From an uncultured Acetobacteraceae bacterium (GTDB taxonomy: Bacteria > Pseudomonadota > Alphaproteobacteria > Acetobacterales > Acetobacteraceae), in assembly GCA_903839965.1 (NCBI GenBank), contig CAIMEK010000693.1:1-12136 (forward strand): a stretch of 12,136 nt of DNA, in the 5' to 3' direction. Positions 1 through 7,452 of the stretch are shown one piece after another (the stretch's first letter is position 1; the number at the start of each line of letters is the position of its first letter). A program made the position numbers and the translations under genes. The notes below the pieces were generated by a model. It did no database searches and was not told where the DNA came from. It saw only the letters and a program-made list of their open reading frames with translations.

Positions 1-1
1 G

Positions 2-325
2 GCGAACGGCACCGAGGCGCTGGCGCTGCTGGCGGCGGGCGAGGCGGTGGACGCGCTGGTCACCGACCTGTCGATGCCGGGCGTGGACGGGCTGGCGGTC
101 ATTCGCGGCGCCCAGGAACGCCATCCCGGGCTCCCGGCGGTGCTGTTGACCGGTTATGCCGGCGACGGCGCGGCGATTGCCGTGGGCGGGGCGATCAGCG
201 GCTCGTTCTCGCTGCTGCGCAAGCCGATCCGGTTGCACGAACTCACCGACCGGCTGCGATCGCTGCTGGCCACCCGCCACGGCGGCCCGGCCGCCCGGCG
301 GGATGGGTACGACAAAACATTGTAA
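2..325 (+). CDS. C-terminal receiver (REC) domain, 5'-truncated; probably the tail of a hybrid histidine kinase
   Basis: The reading frame is open from the window edge to the TAA at 323-325, so the start lies outside; a GTG at 47 is internal to the domain and not a credible start. What remains is the second half of a CheY-like receiver domain. The phospho-acceptor Asp is in the TDLSMPGVDG motif (codon 65-67), the switch Thr in LLTGYA (codon 149-151) and the conserved Lys in LRKPI (codon 221-223). It therefore keeps all the residues expected of a phosphorylatable receiver in this part. The protein ends about 25 residues after the final helix with no output domain. That suits a receiver at the C-terminus of a hybrid sensor kinase, or a single-domain regulator. 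The choice of hybrid kinase is inference from resemblance to alphaproteobacterial hybrid kinases; the part that would prove it is missing. Confidence 0.85.
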   Translation, partial: ANGTEALALLAAGEAVDALVTDLSMPGVDGLAVIRGAQERHPGLPAVLLTGYAGDGAAIAVGGAISGSFSLLRKPIRLHELTDRLRSLLATRHGGPAARRDGYDKTL

Positions 326-406
326 TACCATCTAACTATCGCGCCCACCCTCGACGGCAAGTTCGACATCGGGCAGAACGCAAGCCAACCGGCACGGAGC
401 AGCGGC

Positions 407-1630
407 ATGAACGATCTCGTCCTTACGCGGCCTGAGCAGGTCGGACTTTCCTCGCCGCGGCTGGCCCGCATCGAAGGCTGGGCGCAGCGCCTGGTCGACG
501 ACGGCAAGCTGCCCGGGGTGCTCACCCTGGTGGCGCGGCGCGGCCGCGTGGCGCACCTGCACGTATGCGGCAAGGCCGATGTCGAGCGCGCCACCCCGCT
601 CGCCGCGGACACCATCTTCCGCTTCTATTCGATGACCAAACCGCTGACCACGACTGCAATGATGATGCTCTACGAGGAAGGCCGGTTCCAGCTCGACGAC
701 CCGATCGCGCGTTTCCTGCCGTGCTTTGCCGACATGCGCGTCTACGCCGGCGGCAGCCGCGGCAAGGTCGACAGCGTGCCGGCCGAGCGCGACATCACCT
801 TCCGCGACCTGATGACGCACACCTCCGGCCTCACCTACGGCTTCATGGAGGCGCATCCGGTGGATGCGCTGTACCGGGCGAACGACATCGACTTCCAGCT
901 TTCCGATGCCGCGCTGGGCGAGGTGGTGGAGGCGGTCGCCGCGCTGCCGCTGATCGCCCAGCCCGGCCGCGCCTGGAACTACTCCATCGCCACCGACGTG
1001 CTGGGCCACCTGGTGGCGGTGGTTTCGGGACAGGGTTTTGCCGACTTCCTGCGGGAGCGGGTGCTGGGGCCGCTCGGCATGGTCGATACCGCCTTCCAGG
1101 TGCCGGCCGAGAAGATCGGGCGGTTCGCGGCCAACTACACGCGCGGGCGCGACGGCGGGTTGATGCTGGTGGACGATCCGCGCCACAGCATGTTCGCCAT
1201 GCCGCGCAGGATCGCCTCGGGCGGCGGCGGGCTGTGCTCGACCGCGGCGGACTACCTGCGGTTCTGCCGGATGCTGCTGAACAAGGGCGAACTGGACGGC
1301 GTTCGCCTGCTCGGGCGCAAGACGGTCGAGCTGATGACCTCCAACCACCTGGGCGGCGACATGGCGTCGCTGGGCATGCCGCGCTTCTCGGAATCGAGCT
1401 ACGCCGGCATTGGCTTCGGGCTGGGCTTCTCGGTGATGCTCGATCCGGCGAAGGCCGGCGTTGTCGGCACCCCCGGCGAGTACGCCTGGGGCGGGGCGGC
1501 GAGCACGGCGTTCTGGGTGGACCCGGCGGAAGAGATGATCGTCCTCCTGCTTACCCAGTTGATGCCGTCCTCGACGTATCCGATCCGGCGGGAATTGCGG
1601 GTGCTGAGCTACGCGGCGGTGGTGGAGTGA
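407..1630 (+). CDS. Serine hydrolase, class C beta-lactamase / family VIII esterase type
   Basis: This 407-residue protein has the Beta-lactamase (PF00144) fold. The nucleophile motif S-x-x-K is S75-M-T-K78 in FRFYSMTKPL. The catalytic Tyr motif is Y192-S-I in PGRAWNYS, followed by the usual DVLG. The third motif, H/K-x-G in true beta-lactamases, is here W361-G-G, followed by STAFWVDP, as in esterase-like family members. I see no signal peptide, so it is probably cytoplasmic and more likely an esterase, amidase or other hydrolase than a drug-resistance enzyme. The length is normal for the family. The ATG at 407 is supported by GGAG at 396-399. The gene stands alone: 81 bases from the upstream gene and about 130 bases from the downstream one. 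The substrate cannot be predicted. Confidence 0.9.
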   Translation: MNDLVLTRPEQVGLSSPRLARIEGWAQRLVDDGKLPGVLTLVARRGRVAHLHVCGKADVERATPLAADTIFRFYSMTKPLTTTAMMMLYEEGRFQLDDPIARFLPCFADMRVYAGGSRGKVDSVPAERDITFRDLMTHTSGLTYGFMEAHPVDALYRANDIDFQLSDAALGEVVEAVAALPLIAQPGRAWNYSIATDVLGHLVAVVSGQGFADFLRERVLGPLGMVDTAFQVPAEKIGRFAANYTRGRDGGLMLVDDPRHSMFAMPRRIASGGGGLCSTAADYLRFCRMLLNKGELDGVRLLGRKTVELMTSNHLGGDMASLGMPRFSESSYAGIGFGLGFSVMLDPAKAGVVGTPGEYAWGGAASTAFWVDPAEEMIVLLLTQLMPSSTYPIRRELRVLSYAAVVE

Positions 1631-1745
1631 TGCGCGGGTAACGCGCGGCGACTCCGTATCGGGCACGGGCAAGCAACAATTGACGTTTCGGGATGATACC
1701 TACATGGTGAGTACGGCGCAGGATTAGTTGGTCAATCGTGTGCGC

Positions 1746-1749
1746 GGAG
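1746..1749 (+). promoter_or_regulatory. Ribosome binding site that sets the start of the cyclase-homology gene
   Basis: GGAG lies 9 bases before the ATG at 1759. The in-frame GTG at 1738 lies upstream of this site and has no comparable purine run, so 1759 is preferred over 1738. Confidence 0.55.
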
Positions 1750-1758
1750 CGTGGCGCG

Positions 1759-3876
1759 ATGATGCGAACCCTGTCGATCCGCTCGAAACTTCTGGCGATG
1801 ATGCTGCTGTCCGGCATCCTCTGCCTGGCCGTCGGTGGGCTGGTCGCGGACCGCGGCGGCGGGGCGGCGTTGCAGGCCGCCATCACCGACCACCTCACCA
1901 GCCTGCGCGAAAACAAGCGCGCGCAGATCGAGGACTACCTCAACACCGCGCTGCGCTCGGCCCGCCTGCTCAGCCAGACGCCCACGGCGCTACGCGCGAT
2001 GACGGAATTCTCCGCCGCCTTCCAGCGCATGGATTCGATCGAGGAGAAGCCGTCGCCCGAGCTGATCGCGTTCTACCGCAACGATTTCCTGCCCGGGCTG
2101 GCGCGCATGTCCGATGGCGTTCCGTCCATCGAGTCATATCTGCCGGCCGGCAACGCCGCACGCCAGCTGCAAACGGACTACATCGCCCGCAACCCGCACC
2201 CGGTCCAGGACAAGGAGCAGTTCGTCGCGGCTCCGGGCGACACCGCCTACAACATGCTGCACGCGCAGTTGCATCCGTTTTTCCTGGCCGCGCTGCGCCA
2301 TGTCCGCTTCGACGACATCCTGCTGATCGACGCGCACAGCGCCGACGTGGTCTACTCCGTCATCAAGCAGCCGGACTTCGCCACCAACCTGCGCACCGGC
2401 CCGTATACCCATACCGGGCTTTCGCGGGTGTTCGAGCGGGCGCTCGAAGCGCGCGATGTCGGCGCGGTCGTGTTCGAGCCGTTTTCGGCCTACGCGCCGG
2501 CCATGCTGGCGCCGACCGCCTTCCTGGGCGCTCCCATCCAACGCAACGGCGCCACCGTCGGGGTCATCGTCGTCCAACTCTCGATTGAAGAGATCGACCG
2601 CGTGATGACGACGGATCACCGTTGGGCGGATATCGGCCTCGGCAAGACCGGTTCGGCCTATCTCGTCGGCACCGACCGGCGCGCGCGCAGCGACGACCGC
2701 TACATGTTCGAGAACAAGCCCGCCTTCCTGAAATCGCTGGCCGCCGCCGGGGTCGATCGCGCGACGATTGCGCGGATCGAAACGTTCAACACGATGGTGC
2801 TCTCCCTGCCGATCGACACCGTGGCGTCGCGGGCGGCGCTGCGCGGGGAGAGCGGAACCGGGATCATCCGCGACTACCGCAACGAGCTGGTGCTGAGCTC
2901 GTGGGCGCCGATCAAGGTGGGCGGCATCCACTGGGCGGTGATCGCGGAAATGGACACCGATGAGGCCTTCGCCCCGCAGGGCGAATTCCGCCACACGCTG
3001 CTGCTGATGGCGGCGGTGGCGGCGATCGTGCTCACGCTGGTCTCGCTGCTCTGGGCCAACGCCTTCGTGCGGCCGATCCGCGAAATCATGGCCGGCGTGC
3101 AGCGGCTTGGCGCCGGCGACGACGCGGCGCGCATCGCGGTCAACGGGCACGACGAGTTCAGCGAGCTGGCGCGGGCGTTCAACACCATGGCCGGGGAGCT
3201 GGCGCTGCGCAACGCCCGCATCCGCGAGAAGGCCGCCGAGCACGAGGAACTGCTGAAGAACATCTATCCCGAGGTGGTGGCCGAGCGGATCAAGCTGGGG
3301 CAGACCGCCATCGCCGAAGCGGTGCGCAACGTCAGCATCCTGGTGCTCAACATCGGCGGCGTGAGCGCGCTGTACGACAGCAAGCAGCACGCCACCGTGG
3401 CGCTGATGAACGAGATCATCGACGCCTTCGACGAGGCGGCGGAGCGGTTCGGCATCGAGAAGCTCAAGACACTGGGCGAGAGCTATTTCGCGGCCAGCGG
3501 CCTGACCACGCCGCGGCTCGACCACGCCGCGCGCGCCGTGGCCTTCGCCGCGGAAGCCTGCCGCATCCTCGACCGGCTGCGCCGCAAATGGGGCCTGCCG
3601 CTCAACCTCGGCGTGGGCATTGCCTCGGGCGATATCGAGGCCGGGCTGATCGGCCGGCAGCGCACGGTGTACGACGTGCTGGGCACCACCATGGTCATCG
3701 CCCGCCGCATCGCCCAGGAGGCTGGCCCGAACGCCATCCGGGTCAGTTTCGCGACCTACGAGATGCTCGGCGATACCGCCGGCTTCGAACCCAGGCCGCC
3801 GATCGTCGCCAGTTCGGTCGGCGCGATCGCGACCTACGAGCGCCAGGCGCTGTCCCGCCTCCCCCAGGAGGCGTGA
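1759..3876 (+). CDS. Membrane sensor: Cache-like domain, HAMP, divergent class III nucleotidyl cyclase domain
   Basis: Starting at ATG 1759 the protein has 705 residues. In order: TM1 at about 12-31; a long periplasmic region (about 38-395) whose second half resembles a Cache sensor (GLGKTGSAYLVG near 293-304); TM2 at about 412-434; HAMP at about 435-488; a short helical linker; and a class III cyclase homology domain at about 525-690. The cyclase domain aligns best with the C2-type half of adenylyl cyclases. The adenine-specifying Lys (K570 in LKTLG) and Asp (D639 in YDVLG) are present, as is the transition-state Arg (R650). The first metal Asp is Asn (N531), the second is Glu (E574), and the transition-state Asn is Val (V646). 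Activity is therefore doubtful. Possible roles are a weak enzyme, a half-site partner of another cyclase, or a nucleotide-sensing pseudoenzyme. The stop is one base before the channel gene, implying a shared message. The signal sensed is unknown. Confidence 0.88.
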   Translation: MMRTLSIRSKLLAMMLLSGILCLAVGGLVADRGGGAALQAAITDHLTSLRENKRAQIEDYLNTALRSARLLSQTPTALRAMTEFSAAFQRMDSIEEKPSPELIAFYRNDFLPGLARMSDGVPSIESYLPAGNAARQLQTDYIARNPHPVQDKEQFVAAPGDTAYNMLHAQLHPFFLAALRHVRFDDILLIDAHSADVVYSVIKQPDFATNLRTGPYTHTGLSRVFERALEARDVGAVVFEPFSAYAPAMLAPTAFLGAPIQRNGATVGVIVVQLSIEEIDRVMTTDHRWADIGLGKTGSAYLVGTDRRARSDDRYMFENKPAFLKSLAAAGVDRATIARIETFNTMVLSLPIDTVASRAALRGESGTGIIRDYRNELVLSSWAPIKVGGIHWAVIAEMDTDEAFAPQGEFRHTLLLMAAVAAIVLTLVSLLWANAFVRPIREIMAGVQRLGAGDDAARIAVNGHDEFSELARAFNTMAGELALRNARIREKAAEHEELLKNIYPEVVAERIKLGQTAIAEAVRNVSILVLNIGGVSALYDSKQHATVALMNEIIDAFDEAAERFGIEKLKTLGESYFAASGLTTPRLDHAARAVAFAAEACRILDRLRRKWGLPLNLGVGIASGDIEAGLIGRQRTVYDVLGTTMVIARRIAQEAGPNAIRVSFATYEMLGDTAGFEPRPPIVASSVGAIATYERQALSRLPQEA
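3866..3871 (+). promoter_or_regulatory. Strong ribosome binding site for the channel gene, inside the end of the cyclase gene
   Basis: AGGAGG sits within the last codons of the upstream gene, 6 bases before the GTG at 3878. This fixes the GTG as start and suggests translational coupling of the two genes. Confidence 0.75.
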
Positions 3877-3877
3877 G

Positions 3878-5314
3878 GTGGAACCGCAGCACGACTGGCC
3901 GGTCCTGCTTGCCTGGACCGCGGTTGTCGTTCTCGTCTATCCGCTGCTGACGCTGATCACCGCCGAATGGTCGCGCCGCAGCGACGGGGCGAACCGGGCG
4001 CTGCGGCGGTCGCTGCGGATGGTGCAGACCGTCCTGCTGCCCTGCCTGGCGGTCTGGCTCGTGGTCGACAAGCTGACCGACCTGCCGGCCGACAACCTGC
4101 TGATCCGGCTCGTCGAGACGGCCTTCGGCATCGCCGTGCTGCATACCGTGGTGGTGGCCGCGCATGGCGCCCTGGCGCTGCTCGCCGCCCGCTCGCGCAC
4201 GCCGCGGCTGCTCTACGACCTGGCGCTCTCGGTGCTGGTGGTGATCGGCGCCGCGGTAATCATTTCGACGGTCTGGGGCTTCGACTTCACCCGCCTGCTG
4301 TCGGTGATCGGCGTCGGCTCGGTGATCATGGGCCTGGCCCTGCAGAGCGTGATCGGCGGCGTGGTGTCGGGCGTGCTGCTGCTGTCGGCGCGGCAGTTCA
4401 ACATCGGCGACTGGCTGCGCACCGGCGGCATGGTCGGACGCGTCGTGCAGGTGGACTGGCGCTCGGTGACGCTGCGGGTTTCCGACACCGAACTCTACGT
4501 GCTGCACAGCGCGATGCTGTCGTCCAGCGCCTTCACCGTGATTGACCGCCACCAGCCGACGCCGGCCTTCGCCAGCGTGGTGATCGGCTACGAGCATTCG
4601 CCCGACAAGGTGCGCGCCATGCTGCTGCAAGCCGCGCGCGGCGTGCCGCAGTCGGTCGGGCCGGAGCAGGCCGGGTGCTGGGTGGTCGAATATCTGCCGA
4701 GCGGCATCCGCTACAAGGTCGCGGTATCGGTCAGCGATCCCGGCCGGATCGAAAGCGCGACGGACGAGCTGCTCAGCCGCATCTGGTTCGTGGCGCAACG
4801 GCACGCCATGTCGGTGGCCCCGGGCAAAGGCGAGGGCAACAACCTGCTGCACCAGGGCCAGACCGCGGCGCAGCGCAGCGAATTGCTGGTCGCGACCGGC
4901 GCGTTCCGCCGCTCGGCCGAGGCCCTGGGCGAGCTCGGCGAGGCGGCGCAGGTGCAACGCTGGCGGGCCGGAGAGACGATTTTGCGCACCGGCGAGAGCG
5001 TCACCGCCGTGTTCGTGGTGCAGCGCGGCGAAATCCGCGCCTTCATGCGCTCCGCCACGGCGCGGGTGGAGCTGGACCGGCTGTCCGCCGGCGAGATCTT
5101 CGCCATCCGCGAGGCCTTCCGCGGCGCGGCGAGCCCGGTGGACGTGGTGGCGGCGGAGGAGAGCGAACTGCTGTCGATCCCGACCCGCGCGCTGCAGGCG
5201 CTGCTGGACCACGACCCGGCGCTGGCCGCGGACATGGAAATCATCCTGGAAAGCCGCACGCAGGCGCTCGGCAACCTGCATGCCGCGCCGGCTCAGCAGG
5301 ATCCGGTTATCTAG
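3878..5314 (+). CDS. MscS-family channel with C-terminal cyclic-nucleotide-binding-like domain (bCNG type)
   Basis: 478 residues, GTG start. Membrane segments are visible at about 8-28, 48-66, 78-104 and 113-133. The MscS pore helix follows at about 139-171 (MGLALQSVIGGVVSG), leading into the MscS beta domain (FNIGDWLRTGGMVGRVVQVD, 174-193). Residues 345-460 form a cNMP-binding/CAP fold, running from RWRAGETILRTGE to ELLSIP. The family is that of bacterial cyclic-nucleotide-gated channels, MscS relatives in the inner membrane that open or close with cNMP and respond poorly to tension. In a gapless comparison with the CAP consensus from LxxGE to ELLxLP, the conserved Glu of FGE is Ile410 and the conserved Arg of R-S/T-A is Ser419. 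The classical cAMP/cGMP contacts are thus missing. The gene starts one base after the cyclase-homology gene, suggesting that one gates the other. It ends tail-to-tail with the lipoprotein gene. Confidence 0.9.
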   Translation: MEPQHDWPVLLAWTAVVVLVYPLLTLITAEWSRRSDGANRALRRSLRMVQTVLLPCLAVWLVVDKLTDLPADNLLIRLVETAFGIAVLHTVVVAAHGALALLAARSRTPRLLYDLALSVLVVIGAAVIISTVWGFDFTRLLSVIGVGSVIMGLALQSVIGGVVSGVLLLSARQFNIGDWLRTGGMVGRVVQVDWRSVTLRVSDTELYVLHSAMLSSSAFTVIDRHQPTPAFASVVIGYEHSPDKVRAMLLQAARGVPQSVGPEQAGCWVVEYLPSGIRYKVAVSVSDPGRIESATDELLSRIWFVAQRHAMSVAPGKGEGNNLLHQGQTAAQRSELLVATGAFRRSAEALGELGEAAQVQRWRAGETILRTGESVTAVFVVQRGEIRAFMRSATARVELDRLSAGEIFAIREAFRGAASPVDVVAAEESELLSIPTRALQALLDHDPALAADMEIILESRTQALGNLHAAPAQQDPVI

Positions 5315-6450
5315 CCCCCGCCCACCGCGATGCTCAGCATCGGCCCGCCGGTCGAGGGCGGCACCGAGTGCAACGCGATCAGCTGGGTCAGCAGCACGAA
5401 GGTGGACTTGCTGTCGAGGTCGTTGTCCGGAATGTAGAACCATGTGCCGCGGTAGTTGATCGCCACGCTCGCATCCGCCGGCGGCGTGTCGGACGACAGC
5501 ACGTGGAACACGCCGCCCAGCAAATCCTGCCAGTCGAACGGCGTCTTGCCGTCGTCGTGCACGGTCGTGCGCACGCGGCCCGCGGCAACATCGCGCGGCG
5601 GGGCGTCGATGCCCTGCGACAGGTAGTTGATCGCGGCGATCAGTGAACGGGTCGACAACACTACGGAACGATCGTTCGGCGCCGCCGCGCCCGACAAAAC
5701 GGTGAACCGGTCCACGTTGGGCGCGAGCCCGAGCAGGTGCTTCACGCGCAGCGCCGGCGGCGTCATCGCGGCGCTGTGCAGAATGCGCAGTTCCACCCCC
5801 TTGCCGTCCGCGGTGCGGCCGAGATCGAGGTTCAGCTCGCGCTGCAACTGGCGCAGCAGCAACACCGCCTCGCGGAAGTCCTTGAACTCCGGCTCAAAGG
5901 AGGGCGTCGACCCGGAGGCGGTGGGGGCGTTGCGCAGGCCGTTCATCGCCTGCACCGCGACCGACAGCACGCGGTCGATCGACTGGCCGGAGCGCACCAG
6001 CAGCAACAGCAGCTCCGGGTTCATCGGCGTCATCATCTGGCGGACGAATTTCTCGCCTTCGATCGGGGCATAGAACACGGTCGGGTTCTCGCTGACGGAG
6101 ATCCCGGCCGGGCCGAGGGTGAGGCCCTGCGTGGTGGCGCTGCTGATGAACTGGGTTGCCGGGTTGGCCACCGCCGGAACGTTCTGCAGGAAATTGGCCG
6201 ACGCGCTGGCCTGGGCGCTCCTGACCATGTTCTGGGTCGCCGCGATCCGCTCGACGGTGGTGAAATACAGCGTGTCGCGGTAATGCGAGCGCACCAGGTT
6301 CAGCAGCAGTTCCTGGTCGTTGGTATGCTGGATGGCCATGTTGTACTCGGCGCGGTTGGCGCGGATGCTTTCCGGTCCGATCGGACCGCAACCGGCCTGC
6401 AACAACAGCCCGAGACCCATCACGCTAACGACGTAACCGCGGCCCGTCAT
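5311..6450 (-). CDS. Probable lipoprotein of unknown function
   Basis: 379 residues with an ATG at 6450, preceded by a modest purine run (AAGAGAAG, about 10 bases upstream). The N-terminus has a charged residue, a hydrophobic stretch (about 6-18) and a lipobox-like LLQAGC with Cys21 as the likely lipidation site. Position -3 is Gln rather than Leu, so the box is slightly unusual. The mature part starts with NRAEYNMAIQHTNDQELLLN, followed by LVRSHYRDTLYF. Its C-terminus contains INYRGTWFYIPDNDLDSKST followed by FVLLTQ. I recall similar unnamed lipoproteins in other Gram-negative bacteria, with no known function. There is no enzymatic motif. A Ser/Ala/Asn-rich, low-complexity segment (78-125) may be a linker. 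It is likely anchored to the inner face of the outer membrane or to the inner membrane. It has its own promoter and converges on the channel gene, so it is not in the same message. Confidence 0.85.
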   Translation of the reverse strand: MTGRGYVVSVMGLGLLLQAGCGPIGPESIRANRAEYNMAIQHTNDQELLLNLVRSHYRDTLYFTTVERIAATQNMVRSAQASASANFLQNVPAVANPATQFISSATTQGLTLGPAGISVSENPTVFYAPIEGEKFVRQMMTPMNPELLLLLVRSGQSIDRVLSVAVQAMNGLRNAPTASGSTPSFEPEFKDFREAVLLLRQLQRELNLDLGRTADGKGVELRILHSAAMTPPALRVKHLLGLAPNVDRFTVLSGAAAPNDRSVVLSTRSLIAAINYLSQGIDAPPRDVAAGRVRTTVHDDGKTPFDWQDLLGGVFHVLSSDTPPADASVAINYRGTWFYIPDNDLDSKSTFVLLTQLIALHSVPPSTGGPMLSIAVGGG

Positions 6451-6517
6451 GGTGTGTTGCTTCTCTTTCGTCCAGCGCCGGACGTTCCATTTGCATTATC
6501 AAAATGCTACCAGATCG

Positions 6518-6545
6518 ATCATAGCCGCGCACCTGTGCGGGTCAA
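6518..6545 (-). promoter_or_regulatory. Sigma70-type promoter for the lipoprotein gene, with a dyad in the spacer
   Basis: On the minus strand, TTGACC (complement of 6540-6545, 5 of 6 matches to the -35 consensus) is followed after 16 bases by TATGAT (complement of 6518-6523, 5 of 6 matches to the -10 consensus). It lies in an AT-richer island and would give a leader of about 60 bases before the ATG at 6450. The spacer holds the inverted repeat CGCACCTGTGCG (6528-6539), which could be an operator. Confidence 0.55.
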
Positions 6546-6602
6546 GAAATGCATGACCGAACAGTTGAGTACCATTGGTTCATAATCAACGCGATGCGGC
6601 GC

Positions 6603-7241
6603 TCACACGTTCGGTCGCTTGCCCTCGTCGGCGGCGCGCCAGAGATACCAGGCGGCGTAGGAGCGAAACGGCGCCCACATCTCGCCGATGGCGGCCAGGT
6701 CGCGCGCCCGCGGCTGCTCGGCCAGCCCGTGCAGCCGGCGGTAGCCGTCGCGCACGCCGAAATCGTCGACCGGCAGAACGTCGGGGCGGCCCAGCGTGAA
6801 GATCAGCAGCATCTCCACGGTCCAGCGCCCGACGCCGCGGATCTGGGTCAGCCGCTCGATCAGGGCGGCATCGTTGAGTCGCGCCGCCGCCCGGCGGGTC
6901 GGCACCACGCCCTCCGCCGCCTTTGCCGCGACGTCGCGGATCGCCGCCATCTTGTTGGCCGAGAAGCCGGCGGCCCTGAGCGCCGCGTCCGGGGTCGCCA
7001 GCAGCATGGCGGGGCTCGGGAACTCGACCCCCGGATAGAGCGCGCAGAACCGCGCCAGGATGCTGCGGGCGGCGTTGGCGTGCAGTTGCTGGTGGGCGAC
7101 GGCGCGCACCAGCGCCTGGTACGGCTGCTCGGCGCGGTCCGCTTGCAGCCGGCAGCGCCCGAGGCGGGTGATCAGGCCGTCCATGGCCGGGTCGACGCTG
7201 CGAAGGTGCCGCACGGCGATGCGCATGCGCCAGCTTGTCAT
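6603..7241 (-). CDS. DNA-3-methyladenine glycosylase II, AlkA-like (HhH-GPD superfamily)
   Basis: 212 residues from the ATG at 7241. It excises alkylated bases such as 3-methyladenine as the first step of base excision repair. The helix-hairpin-helix is at about 131-150 (LTQIRGVGRWTVEMLLIFTL), and the Gly/Pro-Asp loop LPVDDF follows. D160 aligns with the catalytic Asp (D238 of E. coli AlkA). The conserved W-x-PFRSYAAWYLW tail is at 189-201. The protein lacks the N-terminal domain of E. coli AlkA, as do many short bacterial homologues. The frame stays open to 7562, but the extra 107 residues are Arg-rich, low-quality sequence overlapping the divergent gene, so a start there is unlikely. No clear Shine-Dalgarno precedes 7241; the ATG at 7226 is an alternative. 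It is transcribed divergently from the small membrane protein, with about 210 bases between. Confidence 0.88.
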   Translation of the reverse strand: MTSWRMRIAVRHLRSVDPAMDGLITRLGRCRLQADRAEQPYQALVRAVAHQQLHANAARSILARFCALYPGVEFPSPAMLLATPDAALRAAGFSANKMAAIRDVAAKAAEGVVPTRRAAARLNDAALIERLTQIRGVGRWTVEMLLIFTLGRPDVLPVDDFGVRDGYRRLHGLAEQPRARDLAAIGEMWAPFRSYAAWYLWRAADEGKRPNV

Positions 7242-7452
7242 CCGATGGCCGCGGGCGCCATCCCCGATGCCGCTGCCCGGCACCGCACCGGCGCGCGCGG
7301 GACGGCGATGGGCGAATGCCAGCAATGCCGCCCATGCGCACTCCCGGCGCCCGGGCAGCGGGCCTGGCTCGCGGCGCTTGCCTTTATTTTCCGACCGGGC
7401 GCACCATGTCTGCCGTTTCACGGGGACGCCGCGACCGTTCCCCATCGGGGCA

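Noticed and set aside
407..1630. Antibiotic-resistance beta-lactamase
   Set aside because: The fold is right, but there is no signal peptide, the KTG/HxG box is WGG and the Tyr motif is YSI, which fits esterase-like relatives better.
332..1672. 446-codon open frame on the minus strand opposite the serine hydrolase gene
   Set aside because: It is rich in Arg, His, Gln, Ala and Pro, has no domain motif, and lies antisense to a gene with complete catalytic motifs. It is a by-product of high GC content.
1680..1708. Possible promoter before the cyclase-homology gene: TTGACG at 1680-1685
   Set aside because: The -35 box is good (5 of 6), but no -10 box at 15-18 bases matches better than 3 of 6. 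The gap is a reasonable promoter site, but I cannot point to a convincing pair.
2134..3525. 463-codon minus-strand open frame opposite the cyclase-homology gene
   Set aside because: Same biased composition and no motifs; the sense strand carries Cache, HAMP and cyclase features throughout.
3743..5443. 566-codon minus-strand open frame covering the channel gene
   Set aside because: His/Gln/Arg/Asp-rich with no recognisable fold, exactly antisense to a clear MscS-cNMP channel; a GC-driven shadow.
7349..7363. Hairpin GCCCG / CGGGC followed within 25 bases by a T-rich run (7383-7390)
   Set aside because: Only five base pairs, the T-run is distant and broken, and no + strand gene ends just upstream, so it is not a credible terminator.
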